The notes: generated by a model from the sequence alone, not told the origin. 64,000 bases of DNA from Chitinophaga terrae (ex Kim and Jung 2007) (GCF_900107795.1 NZ_FNRL01000015.1:82828-146827); one strand, 5' to 3'; shown: positions 1-8,763, counted from the stretch's first letter. Translations and numbers: made by a program.

Positions 1-1031
1 TTATGGTCGTTGAACAAGGCAGGAGCGATCATGGTATGATACAAAGCGGTATAGAATACGCGGCGTGCAGCATCATCTTTAGTATTGATCTTTATTTTCG
101 ACAGTTCTTTATCCCATTTTGCATTGGCATCGTTCACCACCTGGGTAAAGTTCCAGCCCGGGATTTCGGCATTGATATTAGCCAGTGCATTGGCACAGCT
201 AACAGGAGAGATGCCTACTTTAAGCATTACCTGGCCCGGAGATTTATCGAATACGATCACACCTTTAGCCTTTTTTGACTTTACTTCAACGCCTTTTCTG
301 GCGATCACGTCGTCGAATACCAGGAATTTTTTAATAGGAACAGAAGATTTGATAACGAACCATACCCGTTGGTCTTCCGCCCAGCCTTTGGAATAGCGGT
401 AGCCTTCAAGGGTGTTATCGTCTACTTTCCTGATATAGGTTTCTACCGGTTCATCCCAGCCGATACCTTCTTTCAGGTCAATGATAATATTGCTTTGACC
501 TTGCTGAGGAAATGTGTAGCGGTGAAACCCTACGCGTTCAGAAGCGGTTACTTCAGCTTTAATGTTATAATCGTCCAGCTGAACGGCGTAGTAGCCCGGC
601 CTGGCTATTTCGCGGTCATGAGAGTAACGGGAAGCGTAGCCGCTGCCAGGGTTTTCCTGTGTTCCCCTGTCGACCAATACGTCCCCGGTATATGGCATAA
701 TCAAAACGTCGCCCAGGTCGCCGATACCTGTGCCACTTAGGTGCATCTGTGAAAAACCGATAACAACGCTGTCGGAATAATGATAACCGGAGCACCAGTC
801 CCAACCTTTTACAATATTGGTAGGCCCTACCTGGACAGCTCCGAATGGTACGCTGGCGCCCACGAAAACATGTCCATGCCCTCCTGACCCGATATAAGGA
901 TCTACATTTGACAATAACCGGCTTTCTTTAACGCCAGGTAAGGGAGATATTTTTTGTGCATTGGCCGTGGCGCCTAACATAAGAGAAGCGGATAATAAAA
1001 AAACGCTACTCATTTTTAATCCTGCATGCAT
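1..1031 (-). CDS. GH92 family alpha-mannosidase, N-terminal part
   Basis: This is a partial gene running off the left edge; 343 residues are visible. From the ATG at 1031 there is an apparent signal peptide ending near ATANAQ (residues 20-25). It is followed by the GH92 hallmark NVDPYIGSGGHGHVF and then VPFGAVQVGPTN, GWDWCSGYHYSD and FSQMHLSGTG, which belong to the N-terminal beta-sandwich of the family. GH92 enzymes are calcium-dependent exo-alpha-mannosidases acting on N-glycan or yeast mannan side chains, secreted to the periplasm or cell surface. The catalytic (alpha/alpha)6 domain lies outside the window. The other available ATG, at 1027, meets a stop after three codons, so 1031 is the likely start. 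The family call is firm; the exact linkage is unknown. Confidence 0.9.
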   Translation of the reverse strand, partial: MHAGLKMSSVFLLSASLMLGATANAQKISPLPGVKESRLLSNVDPYIGSGGHGHVFVGASVPFGAVQVGPTNIVKGWDWCSGYHYSDSVVIGFSQMHLSGTGIGDLGDVLIMPYTGDVLVDRGTQENPGSGYASRYSHDREIARPGYYAVQLDDYNIKAEVTASERVGFHRYTFPQQGQSNIIIDLKEGIGWDEPVETYIRKVDDNTLEGYRYSKGWAEDQRVWFVIKSSVPIKKFLVFDDVIARKGVEVKSKKAKGVIVFDKSPGQVMLKVGISPVSCANALANINAEIPGWNFTQVVNDANAKWDKELSKIKINTKDDAARRVFYTALYHTMIAPALFNDH

Positions 1032-1097
1032 AATCAAAAACCTTTAATAATGCAGCAATTTACGCCCTGATTCTTACTTTTTCCAGTATTTTTTCAG

Positions 1098-2303
1098 TTA
1101 GGCTACAGGTTTCAGCCTATCTGAGGTTAAAATTGTATTGGTCGATTGACTGAGGAATTGTTTGGTATAAATCTCATAGCAGATCCTGAGATACATGACC
1201 AGGCAAGGCAGGGCTTTAATAGCGTATGGAATGGCAATATTGGTTCTGAACCAGGGAGTTAGCACGTCGGAGTGCGAGAAGCTCACCAGGAGTATAGAAA
1301 CAAAGATGTATATGTTATTGGCCCTGGTTGGAGGTTGCAGGGCATACCAGATGCACAGGGCCGGAACCGCGATAATATAGGTTGGCGACTCGGAGCTGGT
1401 ACTGAACAGTACGGGGAATAACAGCGTAGAGCAGAGGATATACAGCCGGTACCGGGAATTATACCGGAACTCCAGTTGAATGTATTGCAATGCAAACAGG
1501 ATGGTAGCTGGCACGAGCACAAACAGGTTGTTCAGCCACGGAATATGAAATACCCTTTTTATGAACCCGCCGGCGGAGAGGTCCTGGAAAGTAACGCTGG
1601 CGTCAACATTCTTTGCATTCTTGTGCACCAATGCCTCTATCCATTCTACATAGGAATGGGTGATATAGGAAGGGGAAGAAATAGCCATGGGCAATACAAA
1701 GAGAACGGCGGCCCACAGGAACAAAGAGCCGATAAAGCGCCAGGGGTTAGGACTGAAGAAGAAAAATGCCAGTCCTACGATGCCATAAAACTTCGTGAGC
1801 GTACCTAATACAATAAAAAAGGCGGCCCATAGTTCTTTGCCTTTTATGGTGTAAACAAATGAGAGGATAATGAAGGCTGCAATGAACTGGTTTAGCTGGA
1901 ACCAGGTACTGGCGCCCATCATTTCCTGGGAGCAGAGTATAAAAATAATTCCCTGCTGGATACGGGTAACCGGCAGTTGCCGGATTGCGTAGAAAAGGGC
2001 CGCAGCGCCGCTGAGCGACCACAGAAGTGCGCCAATATGCGTGGGAAGCCATGCAAAAGGCGCGATCATAAGGCTGAAAACGGGCCCGTAAAGATTTACG
2101 TCGTAATATTCATTGGGATAAGGAATATATAGGGGCAACTGGCGCCAGACATGAAAGAAAACGTTCTTAAATATCAGGTAGTTGTTAATATTTTCTCTCT
2201 GAATTTCTAATGTGGCGCTGATTAAGGAAAGACCAAACCATAAGAATATTATCAGCCAGTCCTTTTCCGCGAGATAAGTCAGCACATTCCTTTTTGCACG
2301 CAT
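1098..2303 (-). CDS. GT87-like polyprenol-phosphate-dependent membrane glycosyltransferase (DUF2029)
   Basis: The product is 401 residues with about ten hydrophobic segments throughout. The first extracytoplasmic loop carries LPLYIPYPNEYYDVNLYGPVF, which resembles the DUF2029/GT87 family (mycobacterial PimE-like mannosyltransferases). In that family an acidic residue in this loop is important for transfer from a polyprenyl-phosphate sugar. It therefore probably adds a hexose to a lipid-linked or surface glycan on the periplasmic face of the inner membrane. It lies 67 bp downstream of and co-oriented with the GH92 gene, but the intervening A/T-rich stretch may hold a separate promoter. The ATG at 2303 gives a positively charged N-terminus (MRAKRN) before the first membrane helix. 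Donor and acceptor cannot be told from the sequence. Confidence 0.75.
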   Translation of the reverse strand: MRAKRNVLTYLAEKDWLIIFLWFGLSLISATLEIQRENINNYLIFKNVFFHVWRQLPLYIPYPNEYYDVNLYGPVFSLMIAPFAWLPTHIGALLWSLSGAAALFYAIRQLPVTRIQQGIIFILCSQEMMGASTWFQLNQFIAAFIILSFVYTIKGKELWAAFFIVLGTLTKFYGIVGLAFFFFSPNPWRFIGSLFLWAAVLFVLPMAISSPSYITHSYVEWIEALVHKNAKNVDASVTFQDLSAGGFIKRVFHIPWLNNLFVLVPATILFALQYIQLEFRYNSRYRLYILCSTLLFPVLFSTSSESPTYIIAVPALCIWYALQPPTRANNIYIFVSILLVSFSHSDVLTPWFRTNIAIPYAIKALPCLVMYLRICYEIYTKQFLSQSTNTILTSDRLKPVA

Positions 2304-2380
2304 ATCAATTAATTGTAGTTTAATGCTACAGTACTTTGATATGACGCAATTTCCATAAAATCCCTCTATTTATCAGGGCA

Positions 2381-2485
2381 TTATTCCGATTCCGCCCATT
2401 GCCTGGATTGTTCATTTATCGCATAACAGCATCCAGCGATCAGCAAGCCTAAGGCGATTGCACCTAACAGTAAGATTAAAATCAT
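2381..2485 (-). CDS. possible 34-residue single-span membrane protein
   Basis: This is a short ORF reading MILILLLGAIALG, then a small-residue stretch with two cysteines, then a polar tail ending QSRQWAESE. A single hydrophobic helix followed by a short charged tail is typical of small membrane proteins. A GGGA-like element lies 8-12 bases upstream of the ATG. No homology can be assigned from memory and the length makes chance occurrence possible. It lies just upstream of, and in the same orientation as, the GT87-like gene. Confidence 0.35.
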   Translation of the reverse strand: MILILLLGAIALGLLIAGCCYAINEQSRQWAESE

Positions 2486-2754
2486 AACATTCCCGGTTTA
2501 TTCACGGCTGTAAAAGTAAAGCAATTAAGGATTTAAGACGATTTACTGCATCATTACAGCAGCGTTCAACGAAAAAAATATATTTTTTAAATATCATCAG
2601 AAATAATCATTTATTTTGGAAGAAATGGCAGGCACCATCGTCGGCTGCTTTCGACGGGTCGTGCAGGTCCTGGCGTCTTATTTAGCTATACTCCTGTGAA
2701 TGGACCAGGTCTGTCACGCTCCTCCAGGCAGATGTTTTACTTAAACTTACTCCT

Positions 2755-3039
2755 ATGAAAAGGCGAATTGCTGAATTGGTAATAGTGTACCTGGTTTATT
2801 TAGCCACTTTATTATTATACATCCACCTTATTCACGCTTCTGTGGCTACGGCCCTGACTTCTGTTATTATATGGCTTATCCCCTTGATCGTGGTGCTGCC
2901 AACTCAGTTTATTGCCTTCATAATAACGGTAGGATGGCCAAAGGATAATACAAGGATCGATAACCGGATCTACCTGATCACGCACGTAGTTGTTTATGGA
3001 ATAATAGTTACGTTGGTAGGACTGTCGTTAATTCTGTGA
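2755..3039 (+). CDS. small hypothetical membrane protein with three spans
   Basis: The product has 94 residues and three predicted membrane helices at roughly residues 8-27, 33-58 and 72-94. The second and third are separated by a short polar loop (WPKDNTRIDNR). The protein starts MKRRIAE, with basic residues in front of the first helix. No family is recognised. It stands alone on the plus strand, with A/T-rich DNA upstream. The overall composition makes a genuine membrane protein likely, but its role is unknown. Confidence 0.55.
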   Translation: MKRRIAELVIVYLVYLATLLLYIHLIHASVATALTSVIIWLIPLIVVLPTQFIAFIITVGWPKDNTRIDNRIYLITHVVVYGIIVTLVGLSLIL

Positions 3040-3253
3040 TCTTAAAAAGGCACGCAGGGGACAGGCGGATGGCCACCGTTACCTGACATTCTATGCTCGT
3101 ATGACCGGGCCAGACGGCCATAGTTGCTGTCACTATTCCCAGGCTTTAAGAAGTCACTCATTCGCGGCGGGCCAAAGAAACGGGCCGGGCATTAAATGCC
3201 AGCCGGTAAGTTATAAGACGTTCCGACGTTAATTGAGTATATATGTATGAGCG

Positions 3254-3532
3254 TTATTTTATCTTATACCAGGGATGACATTCGCCGCCTCCGGGGTGAT
3301 GCAGGGAAGGAATCAAGGCGTTACCCTTCCTCATTTCAAACCAATGAAAGGAGCTTCTCCCTTCAGGGTGATGGGGCGTAGGGTAAACCCGGTTCTTTTT
3401 GATCTGAAAAAATGGAAGAGGCGAAGAGCCTATACCCGCCTGCTGGGTCGTAAAAAGAAATTGGCCTCTTAGTTCATACTCCGGGAAGGTGCTTAATCCT
3501 TCCGGATGGTGCATGGTTCTATACATTTTCAT
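3254..3532 (-). CDS. possible small repeat protein with HHPEG repeats
   Basis: The ORF has 92 residues and contains three imperfect copies of a unit of the form HHPEG-x2-(S/T)F-x2-(Y/F)E(L/M)R-x-G/N. The copies start near residues 8, 53 and 76; the last is reduced to HHPGGGECHPWYKIK. The spacing is uneven (about 45 and 23 residues). No signal peptide or known family is visible. It lies 29 bp upstream of an OmpR-type regulator's stop codon, on the same strand. It could be a real short repeat protein or an intergenic DNA repeat that happens to stay open. Confidence 0.3.
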   Translation of the reverse strand: MKMYRTMHHPEGLSTFPEYELRGQFLFTTQQAGIGSSPLPFFQIKKNRVYPTPHHPEGRSSFHWFEMRKGNALIPSLHHPGGGECHPWYKIK

Positions 3533-3561
3533 CTTTTTATAATTTTATTTAACAAGTTTCT

Positions 3562-4245
3562 TCAGCCTGCCTTGACCGTCAGCTTATAGCCCAGCCCTGG
3601 TACCGTTTCTATATTAATGTCGGTTTTTGCGAAATACCGTCTGAGCCTGTGAATGTATACGCCAAGCGAGTTTGCGCTTACACTTCTGCCCACACGCTCC
3701 ATTATGTCTCTCTTGCTTACAGCACAATTCCTGTTTTCTACCAGCTTCTCCAATACCCGGTGTTCAAAATAAGTAAGGTTAATCTTTCCCTGGGAACCAA
3801 CGAGTACAGACCTCCGGGGATAAAAAGAATATTCTCCGAACCTTATCACTTCTTCTGCAATCTCTCTTTCCGACACCCTTTTTACAATACGTTGTATCCT
3901 AAGTACAATTTCGGCAGGAGTGAAGGGCGCTGACAGGAAATCATCAGCTCCGCTATTGACAGAAGTGGCCAGATCTTCAATTCTTTTCTTATCGGATATA
4001 TGTATAATTGGCAACCTGGCATGCTGCGCCCTGATACGGGAGGTTACATCTGCCCATTCGGTCCCTTCGGTTAACCCTATCATGCATACGTCTACGGTTG
4101 TATAGTTGATCCGTTTCAACACCTGCTCCGGTCTTTGCAGGTTAAGTAAAGTAAAGCCATTGTTCTTCAGTTGTTTTCTTGTTGTCCTGGTCAGAAAATG
4201 ATTACTGTTTGCACATAGCAGGATATAAGAAAGCTGTTTCGACAT
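3562..4245 (-). CDS. OmpR/PhoB-type DNA-binding regulator with degenerate receiver
   Basis: The product has 227 residues. Residues 1-120 follow the receiver fold, but the phosphorylation machinery is gone: the acidic pair is replaced (LLCANSN), the phospho-acceptor Asp is Gly (VDVCMIGL) and the conserved Lys of the KPF motif is Ala (GADDFLSAPF). Residues 130-225 form a standard OmpR winged-helix domain with the recognition-helix region LGVYIHRLRRYF and the terminal wing VPGLGYKL. It therefore probably binds DNA independently of phosphorylation, or responds to another input. No histidine kinase is adjacent. A second OmpR-type regulator lies about 1.3 kb away, across the satellite repeat. Confidence 0.85.
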   Translation of the reverse strand: MSKQLSYILLCANSNHFLTRTTRKQLKNNGFTLLNLQRPEQVLKRINYTTVDVCMIGLTEGTEWADVTSRIRAQHARLPIIHISDKKRIEDLATSVNSGADDFLSAPFTPAEIVLRIQRIVKRVSEREIAEEVIRFGEYSFYPRRSVLVGSQGKINLTYFEHRVLEKLVENRNCAVSKRDIMERVGRSVSANSLGVYIHRLRRYFAKTDINIETVPGLGYKLTVKAG

Positions 4246-4411
4246 AAACCTGGTAGTGATTCATTATTTGTATTCACTGAATAATACTCCGAACCTGTAT
4301 ATATAAATCGTTTGTTGGCGATGCCTCATAACGCGTCTATATATCCGCCCCGTATATATTCATATACAGTATTAATGGCATTGTAATACCAATTTTCAGA
4401 CAACAGATTTC

Positions 4412-5325
4412 TAAACAATTAATAGCTTCTACATAAAACAGCCCTTTATTTATAAATACCATCATTCATAAACAACTTATTCCTTCATTTATATACAACC
4501 TTTATTTGTATACAATCATTACTCGTTTCCAACAACATCTTTTCTTATAAACAACAGCGCTGTTTCTGAGCAATACCTCCTCTATGAACAATACTTTCTC
4601 TTTAAAAACTAAAGCTTCTCTTTACCAACAACATCTTTCTATATAACGACACCTTCCTTTATAAATAATACCTTTTCTTAATAAACTAAACCTTCTCTTT
4701 ACCAACAACATCTTTCTATATAAACGACACCTTTGTCTGTAAACAATACCTTATTCTTAATAAACCAAACCTCCTCTTTACCAACAACATCTTTCTATAT
4801 AAACAACACCTTCCTTTATAAACAATACCTTTTCTTAATAAACCAAACCTCCTCTTTACCAACAACATCTCTCTATATAAACAACACCTTCCTCTATAAA
4901 CAATACCTTTTCTTAATAAACCAAACCTCCTCTTTACCAACAACACCTTTCTATATAAACAAAACCTCCTCTATAAGCAATACCTTTTCTTAATAAACCA
5001 ACCTTCTCTTTACCAACAACATCCTTCTATATAAACAACACCTCCTCTATGAACAATACTTTCTCTGTAAAAACTAAACCTTCTCTCTACCAACAACATC
5101 TTTCTATATAAACAACACCTTCCTCTATAAACAATACCTTTTCTTAATAAACCAAACCTCCTCTTTGCCAACAACATCTTTCTATATAAACAACACCTTC
5201 CTTTATAAACAATACCTTTTCTTAATAAACCAAACCTCCTCTTTATCAACAACATCTCTCTATATAAACAACACCTTTTCTTACCAAACAGCTTTCCGAA
5301 TAGACAATAGTTCCCCCTAAGCAAC
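4412..5325. repeat. G-free tandem satellite with ~78-bp higher-order period
   Basis: The anchor motif CCTTTTCTTAATAAAC and its variants recur at about 4594, 4671, 4749, 4828, 4906, 4983, 5059, 5137 and 5215, giving steps of 76-79 bp. Each ~78-bp unit is itself built from four diverged ~18-21-bp subunits, each starting AAACAA/AACAAC and ending in a pyrimidine-TAT run. The left edge (4412-4593) keeps only the ~20-bp rhythm and looks like decayed copies. The plus strand is almost devoid of G: lines of 60 bases often have none. Long ORFs on both strands (26-residue repeats) follow from the 78-bp period, but the 76-, 77- and 79-bp steps break the frame. I therefore treat the tract as non-coding. 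Confidence 0.9.
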
Positions 5326-5519
5326 AATTCTTAATATTGCTAATTACATTACTATCTATCTACCGGGATAACCAATTGCCAACACGAAAACCAGGGTATC
5401 TACACTGGCGTGTGTAAATCATGGCAATTGATAAAAAGGAATTTAAACGAGGAAGCAGCATTCATTTCCAGGGCGCCTTTGAATTACTGCTGTTATAACC
5501 AGGTTAACAATATGCTGTA

Positions 5520-5840
5520 TCACTTTTTCACCCTACTCTCAATTAATTTATATCCTCTTGCATATTTATTTTCAATCTCCAGGTTTTCGTCATAACAAAT
5601 TATATCTTTTAACTGCCTCATTTGAACGTATAAATTGTTTACATCTTTTTGTTCGTCTCCATAGGCCTCAGCCAACAACTTCTCTTTTGCAACAAGCTTG
5701 TTCTTATTATCTAAAAGGCAAATGAATAGCTGGTGTTTGACCGGCGACAGCTTTTGGCTCCGGCCTTCAGTTAAAAAGATCCTGCTATCAGTATCGTATG
5801 TCGACTTGCCTACTTCCCTGACCGTAAGATTGTTTGTCAT
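5520..5840 (-). CDS. OmpR-type winged-helix domain, 3' part of a split response regulator
   Basis: The ORF has 106 residues covering a complete OmpR/PhoB DNA-binding domain: LSPVKHQLFICLLDN, then the recognition helix VNNLYVQMRQLKD, then the wing ARGYKLI. It overlaps the receiver ORF upstream by 53 bases in a different frame. Intact family members carry receiver and winged helix in one chain, so this is either the 3' half of a frameshifted gene or a separately initiated subunit. The ATG at 5840 has no obvious Shine-Dalgarno sequence. Confidence 0.7.
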   Translation of the reverse strand: MTNNLTVREVGKSTYDTDSRIFLTEGRSQKLSPVKHQLFICLLDNKNKLVAKEKLLAEAYGDEQKDVNNLYVQMRQLKDIICYDENLEIENKYARGYKLIESRVKK

Positions 5841-6213
5841 CTGTCTTGCATTGTTTTATTAACCCCTTAATTGACTTAGACAGATTAGGAATACTGTCAG
5901 CCTTACTCAGAAAACCGTCTGCGCCTCCACGACCATATATTTCCGACTGCACGGAAAAGAAATCTTCCCCGGACAAATAAAATATTGGCACTAACCGATT
6001 CCTTGCCCTTATCTTCTCGCCGAGATCAATCCCGCTGATTCCAGGCATCACAATGTCGAGCAGGCAATAGTCCGGTTCTTCAGCCAGGAACATCGACCAG
6101 GCCTGCTCACCGTCGGATGCGCTACACACACTAAAGCCCTGTTTCTCCAACACCCTTCGGACAAAGTAGGCAAACATCCTGTCATCCTCCGCATGTAAAA
6201 TTTTTTGCTTCAT
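5788..6213 (-). CDS. response regulator receiver domain, 5' part of a split regulator
   Basis: The ORF has 141 residues with an intact receiver: acidic pocket HAEDD, phospho-acceptor Asp in YCLLDIVMPGISG, Ser in the switch position (FYLSGED) and the conserved Lys (FLSKAD). The last ~13 residues (from SYGQGS) read out of frame compared with the following winged-helix ORF. The linker sequence expected in a full-length protein continues in that other frame from about 5840. Phosphorylation-dependent control is plausible here, unlike in the neighbouring 3562-4245 regulator. A perfect 8-bp inverted repeat (AATTCTTA-A-TAAGAATT, 6320-6336) lies about 107 bp upstream and could be an operator. Confidence 0.75.
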   Translation of the reverse strand: MKQKILHAEDDRMFAYFVRRVLEKQGFSVCSASDGEQAWSMFLAEEPDYCLLDIVMPGISGIDLGEKIRARNRLVPIFYLSGEDFFSVQSEIYGRGGADGFLSKADSIPNLSKSIKGLIKQCKTDDKQSYGQGSRQVDIRY

Positions 6214-6319
6214 ATTTATTTATTGAGGTGAAATAATCCATATTTAATTAATTGCAACTAACCAGATCAATATGTTTTTTTAACTATCAAATTAAGCGAA
6301 GATTTATCTAATTGACCTG

Positions 6320-6336
6320 AATTCTTAATAAGAATT
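6320..6336. promoter_or_regulatory. perfect inverted repeat AATTCTTA-A-TAAGAATT
   Basis: This is an 8-bp perfect palindrome with a one-base centre, in the gap between the split response regulator and the GDPD terminator. It has no T-run, so it is more likely a protein-binding site than a terminator. The rest of 6214-6495 holds nothing recognisable. Confidence 0.35.
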
Positions 6337-6493
6337 TTATTTGGTTTTCTGTTAATCCGATATTAACAAAGGTTGTGTTAACACTGTACCATGGCGGTAT
6401 CGGCATTTTTTGGCAGCGAAGTATGTAGAGAAGCGAACCTAACGTAAACGCATACATCTGATTAACAACATATAAACAGTATTAATACTATAA

Positions 6494-6525
6494 ACAAAAA
6501 AAGACAGGCCGGAAAACGACCTGTC
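6494..6525 (-). terminator. rho-independent terminator of the SusCD-PqaA-GDPD locus
   Basis: Read on the minus strand, GACAGG and CCTGTC form a 6-bp GC-rich stem (6503-6525) followed by a long U-run (the A-run at 6494-6502). It lies 25 bp past the stop of the GDPD gene. Confidence 0.85.
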
Positions 6526-6549
6526 CTTATCTCATATTTCAGGAACTAT

Positions 6550-7365
6550 TTACTTCCTTACCACGCCATCCCGCAGCCCGTTGCTATTGAGATAACGAAC
6601 CAAAGCCTCCGGATGGTCCGTCTGTACTCCCTGTATCCCCCTGTCAATCGCTTCCTGCCATTGAGCCGGTCCTTCGCTTTCACTTTGCACATCCTGCCAG
6701 ATAGCAACATTGTATTTCCTGGCCACGGCGATCATTGCAGGATCTGCGATATTGTCCAGCACGGATATACGAACATTCTTTAAAAAGGATTCCAGCCCCT
6801 CAGGTGTCGTTATCTGCTCCGGCAAGCTGGTCATTAACGGCATACCCGGCGCTATTTTCCTCCAGGCCTTATATTGCTCTTTAGCATTCAGGTATACCAC
6901 CACCTGCTTTTCCATTCCTGCAGCCTGTATCTGCCTCCATGTTTCCGCAACATCCGCATCTTTAAAATCCAGGTAAATATTCAGTTTCCCTTTACAAGCC
7001 TGCAACGCCTCCTCAAAAGTGGGAACCTGGTAAACCTTACCATCATTACTTTTCACCTGCAACCGGCGGATCTCATCAAATGTAAGGCTATCAACCCTTC
7101 CTTTTCCGTTTGTCATCTTGTCTACGGTACCATTGTGCATCAACACCAGCTTCCCGTCGCGGGTGGTACGCAGATCCAGCTCGGCATAATCTACCCCCGC
7201 ACTAATAGCCGCTTCTATAGAGGCCACAGTATTTTCAGGAACCGAGAGATGATTGCCCCGGTGCGCCACTACCACAAAGCTATGTGGCGTAACAGGCAAA
7301 GTCTGTGCGGCAGCGCTGCAGATAAGGGCTAAACCCGCAACAGCCGACAATAGGATCTTCTTCAT
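6550..7365 (-). CDS. secreted glycerophosphodiester phosphodiesterase family protein
   Basis: The product has 271 residues with a signal peptide (residues 1-20, ending CSAAAQ). The GDPD TIM-barrel signature is complete: AHRGN followed by PENT, the metal-binding YAELDLRTT, LMHNG with the second catalytic His, and LDFKD. GDPDs hydrolyse glycerophosphodiesters to glycerol-3-phosphate and an alcohol; secreted Bacteroidota members are often in glycan loci, where their true substrate is unclear. The ATG overlaps the stop of the upstream PqaA-like gene by one base (TAATG), implying translational coupling. It is the last gene of the locus before a clear terminator. Confidence 0.9.
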   Translation of the reverse strand: MKKILLSAVAGLALICSAAAQTLPVTPHSFVVVAHRGNHLSVPENTVASIEAAISAGVDYAELDLRTTRDGKLVLMHNGTVDKMTNGKGRVDSLTFDEIRRLQVKSNDGKVYQVPTFEEALQACKGKLNIYLDFKDADVAETWRQIQAAGMEKQVVVYLNAKEQYKAWRKIAPGMPLMTSLPEQITTPEGLESFLKNVRISVLDNIADPAMIAVARKYNVAIWQDVQSESEGPAQWQEAIDRGIQGVQTDHPEALVRYLNSNGLRDGVVRK

Positions 7366-8717
7366 TATAAAATAGCTTTTGTGTCTGTAACAAATACCCG
7401 CGTACTTACGGTATAAGTTCCTCCCGTAGCATTCTCATACTTCAGGTCTACATAAAAAGCCCGGTAACCGCTTTGCGGCAGGGGAGTAGTTACGCTTACC
7501 TTTGATCTATGCGCCTGGCCCAGGCTCTGTGATTCCCATTTGTCGTTGCGGAAATCCAGGTCCGGCGAGTTGGCCGACCACAATACCACATCAACCAGCC
7601 TGTCGGCGCTTGCCTTTGCTGTTACCTTTACCTTACCGTTGCTGGTATTGGTAGTCCAGCTGCAATCAGGGTAGGCCTGCTTGCGCATGGTCATTCCAAA
7701 AAAGGCGCTGAGCCCCTGGAATGCCTGAACCTTATCGCCCAGGCCATGCCCGGCATTCGGTACATAGTTGATCAGGTTCTTACCGGGAATACTGTCTATA
7801 TAATTCTTAATATTATCCACTACCCAGTATTCATCGTTCGTTCCCATAAATATCATTTTAGGCATCGACAGGTTACTCCTGTAAGAATATGGGTCTATCA
7901 TGGTATTGATAGCATTGCCTTTAGGAGTATTGGCAGTTTGCGGGATACCCAGTTTCACATAGTCCTCGATCTGGATGCTGTACTCCTTCCAGGTCTTGAT
8001 CTGGTAGTCGAGGCTTTTCGGCATATTCAGGATATCTATCACCATAGGTGCGATGGCCACTACACGTTTATCGTTAGCGCCGGTCAGCCAGGTGGTCCAC
8101 CCGCGTTTAGAAGCGCCCGATACTACAAATCCGTTTACATTCCTGTGCAAACTTCTTGTTCCGAATTCCTGGATGGCATCCATAGCCCTCACAGCGCTTT
8201 TCACCATAGGGAAAAGCAAAGGCCAGTTATAATCGCCGTCCTGTTTAAACTGGTGCAGGGTATAGGAAATAAGCGCATCTTCCGTCAGTTTACCGAAAAG
8301 CGGCTGGTTGGGCGTTTGCCTCAACACAGCAGTGATAGCGTTGTTGATCACCGCAACTTTTCCCATTTGCTGCAGCAGTTCATCTGTCGACTTGCTCCAG
8401 TTAGGTTCTCCGTCTTTTACCGATCCGCCGGTAATGAACAACAGGGCGCCATCATACTTAATATTGTCAGGAACAAAAACGGTCAGCTGATGTTTCCAGG
8501 TATACTCCCTCCATTTCTGGGAAGTAAGCAACAGATCATAAGCCTTCCCATTTGCTATATCAAATGAATCTTTTATTTCCCATTTGAAGCTCTGGTCGCC
8601 GTTATTAAGGTAGCTTTTCATTGCCGTGGCGGGTGTAACTTCCTGCGCATTTACGGCCAGCCCTGCAACCAGCAGCGTAAAAAGAGCGGTGGTAACTCTA
8701 AAGAAGAATTGCTTCAT
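7365..8717 (-). CDS. PhoPQ-activated pathogenicity-related (PqaA-like) alpha/beta hydrolase
   Basis: The product has 450 residues with a signal peptide ending near AVNAQ. The PqaA family is recognised by GALLFITGGS, the nucleophile-elbow region VVSGASKRGWTTWLTGA (family form SGxSKRG), VVAIAPMVID and a C-terminal NAGHGLGD containing the probable catalytic His. These are secreted alpha/beta-hydrolase-fold proteins of poorly known substrate. The ATG at 8717 was preferred over the TTG at 8723. It sits 47 bp after SusD and is coupled to the GDPD gene, so the two hydrolases may act together on material captured by the SusCD pair. Confidence 0.85.
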   Translation of the reverse strand: MKQFFFRVTTALFTLLVAGLAVNAQEVTPATAMKSYLNNGDQSFKWEIKDSFDIANGKAYDLLLTSQKWREYTWKHQLTVFVPDNIKYDGALLFITGGSVKDGEPNWSKSTDELLQQMGKVAVINNAITAVLRQTPNQPLFGKLTEDALISYTLHQFKQDGDYNWPLLFPMVKSAVRAMDAIQEFGTRSLHRNVNGFVVSGASKRGWTTWLTGANDKRVVAIAPMVIDILNMPKSLDYQIKTWKEYSIQIEDYVKLGIPQTANTPKGNAINTMIDPYSYRSNLSMPKMIFMGTNDEYWVVDNIKNYIDSIPGKNLINYVPNAGHGLGDKVQAFQGLSAFFGMTMRKQAYPDCSWTTNTSNGKVKVTAKASADRLVDVVLWSANSPDLDFRNDKWESQSLGQAHRSKVSVTTPLPQSGYRAFYVDLKYENATGGTYTVSTRVFVTDTKAIL

Positions 8718-8763
8718 ATCCAAATAAGGGTATTTATAAGTGATGAAATAAAATTAATAAATA

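Noticed and set aside
4412..5325. CRISPR array
   Set aside because: Units are contiguous diverged repeats with no unique spacers and no cas genes.
4716..5327. Long ORFs with 26-residue repeats on both strands of the satellite
   Set aside because: They follow automatically from a 78-bp period (divisible by three); steps of 76, 77 and 79 bp break the frames and neither strand has a plausible start or family.
5410..5595. 61-codon plus-strand ORF
   Set aside because: Overlaps the winged-helix gene on the other strand and has no family features.
7746..8567. 273-codon plus-strand ORF
   Set aside because: It is the antisense shadow of the PqaA-like gene, which has clear family motifs and a signal peptide.
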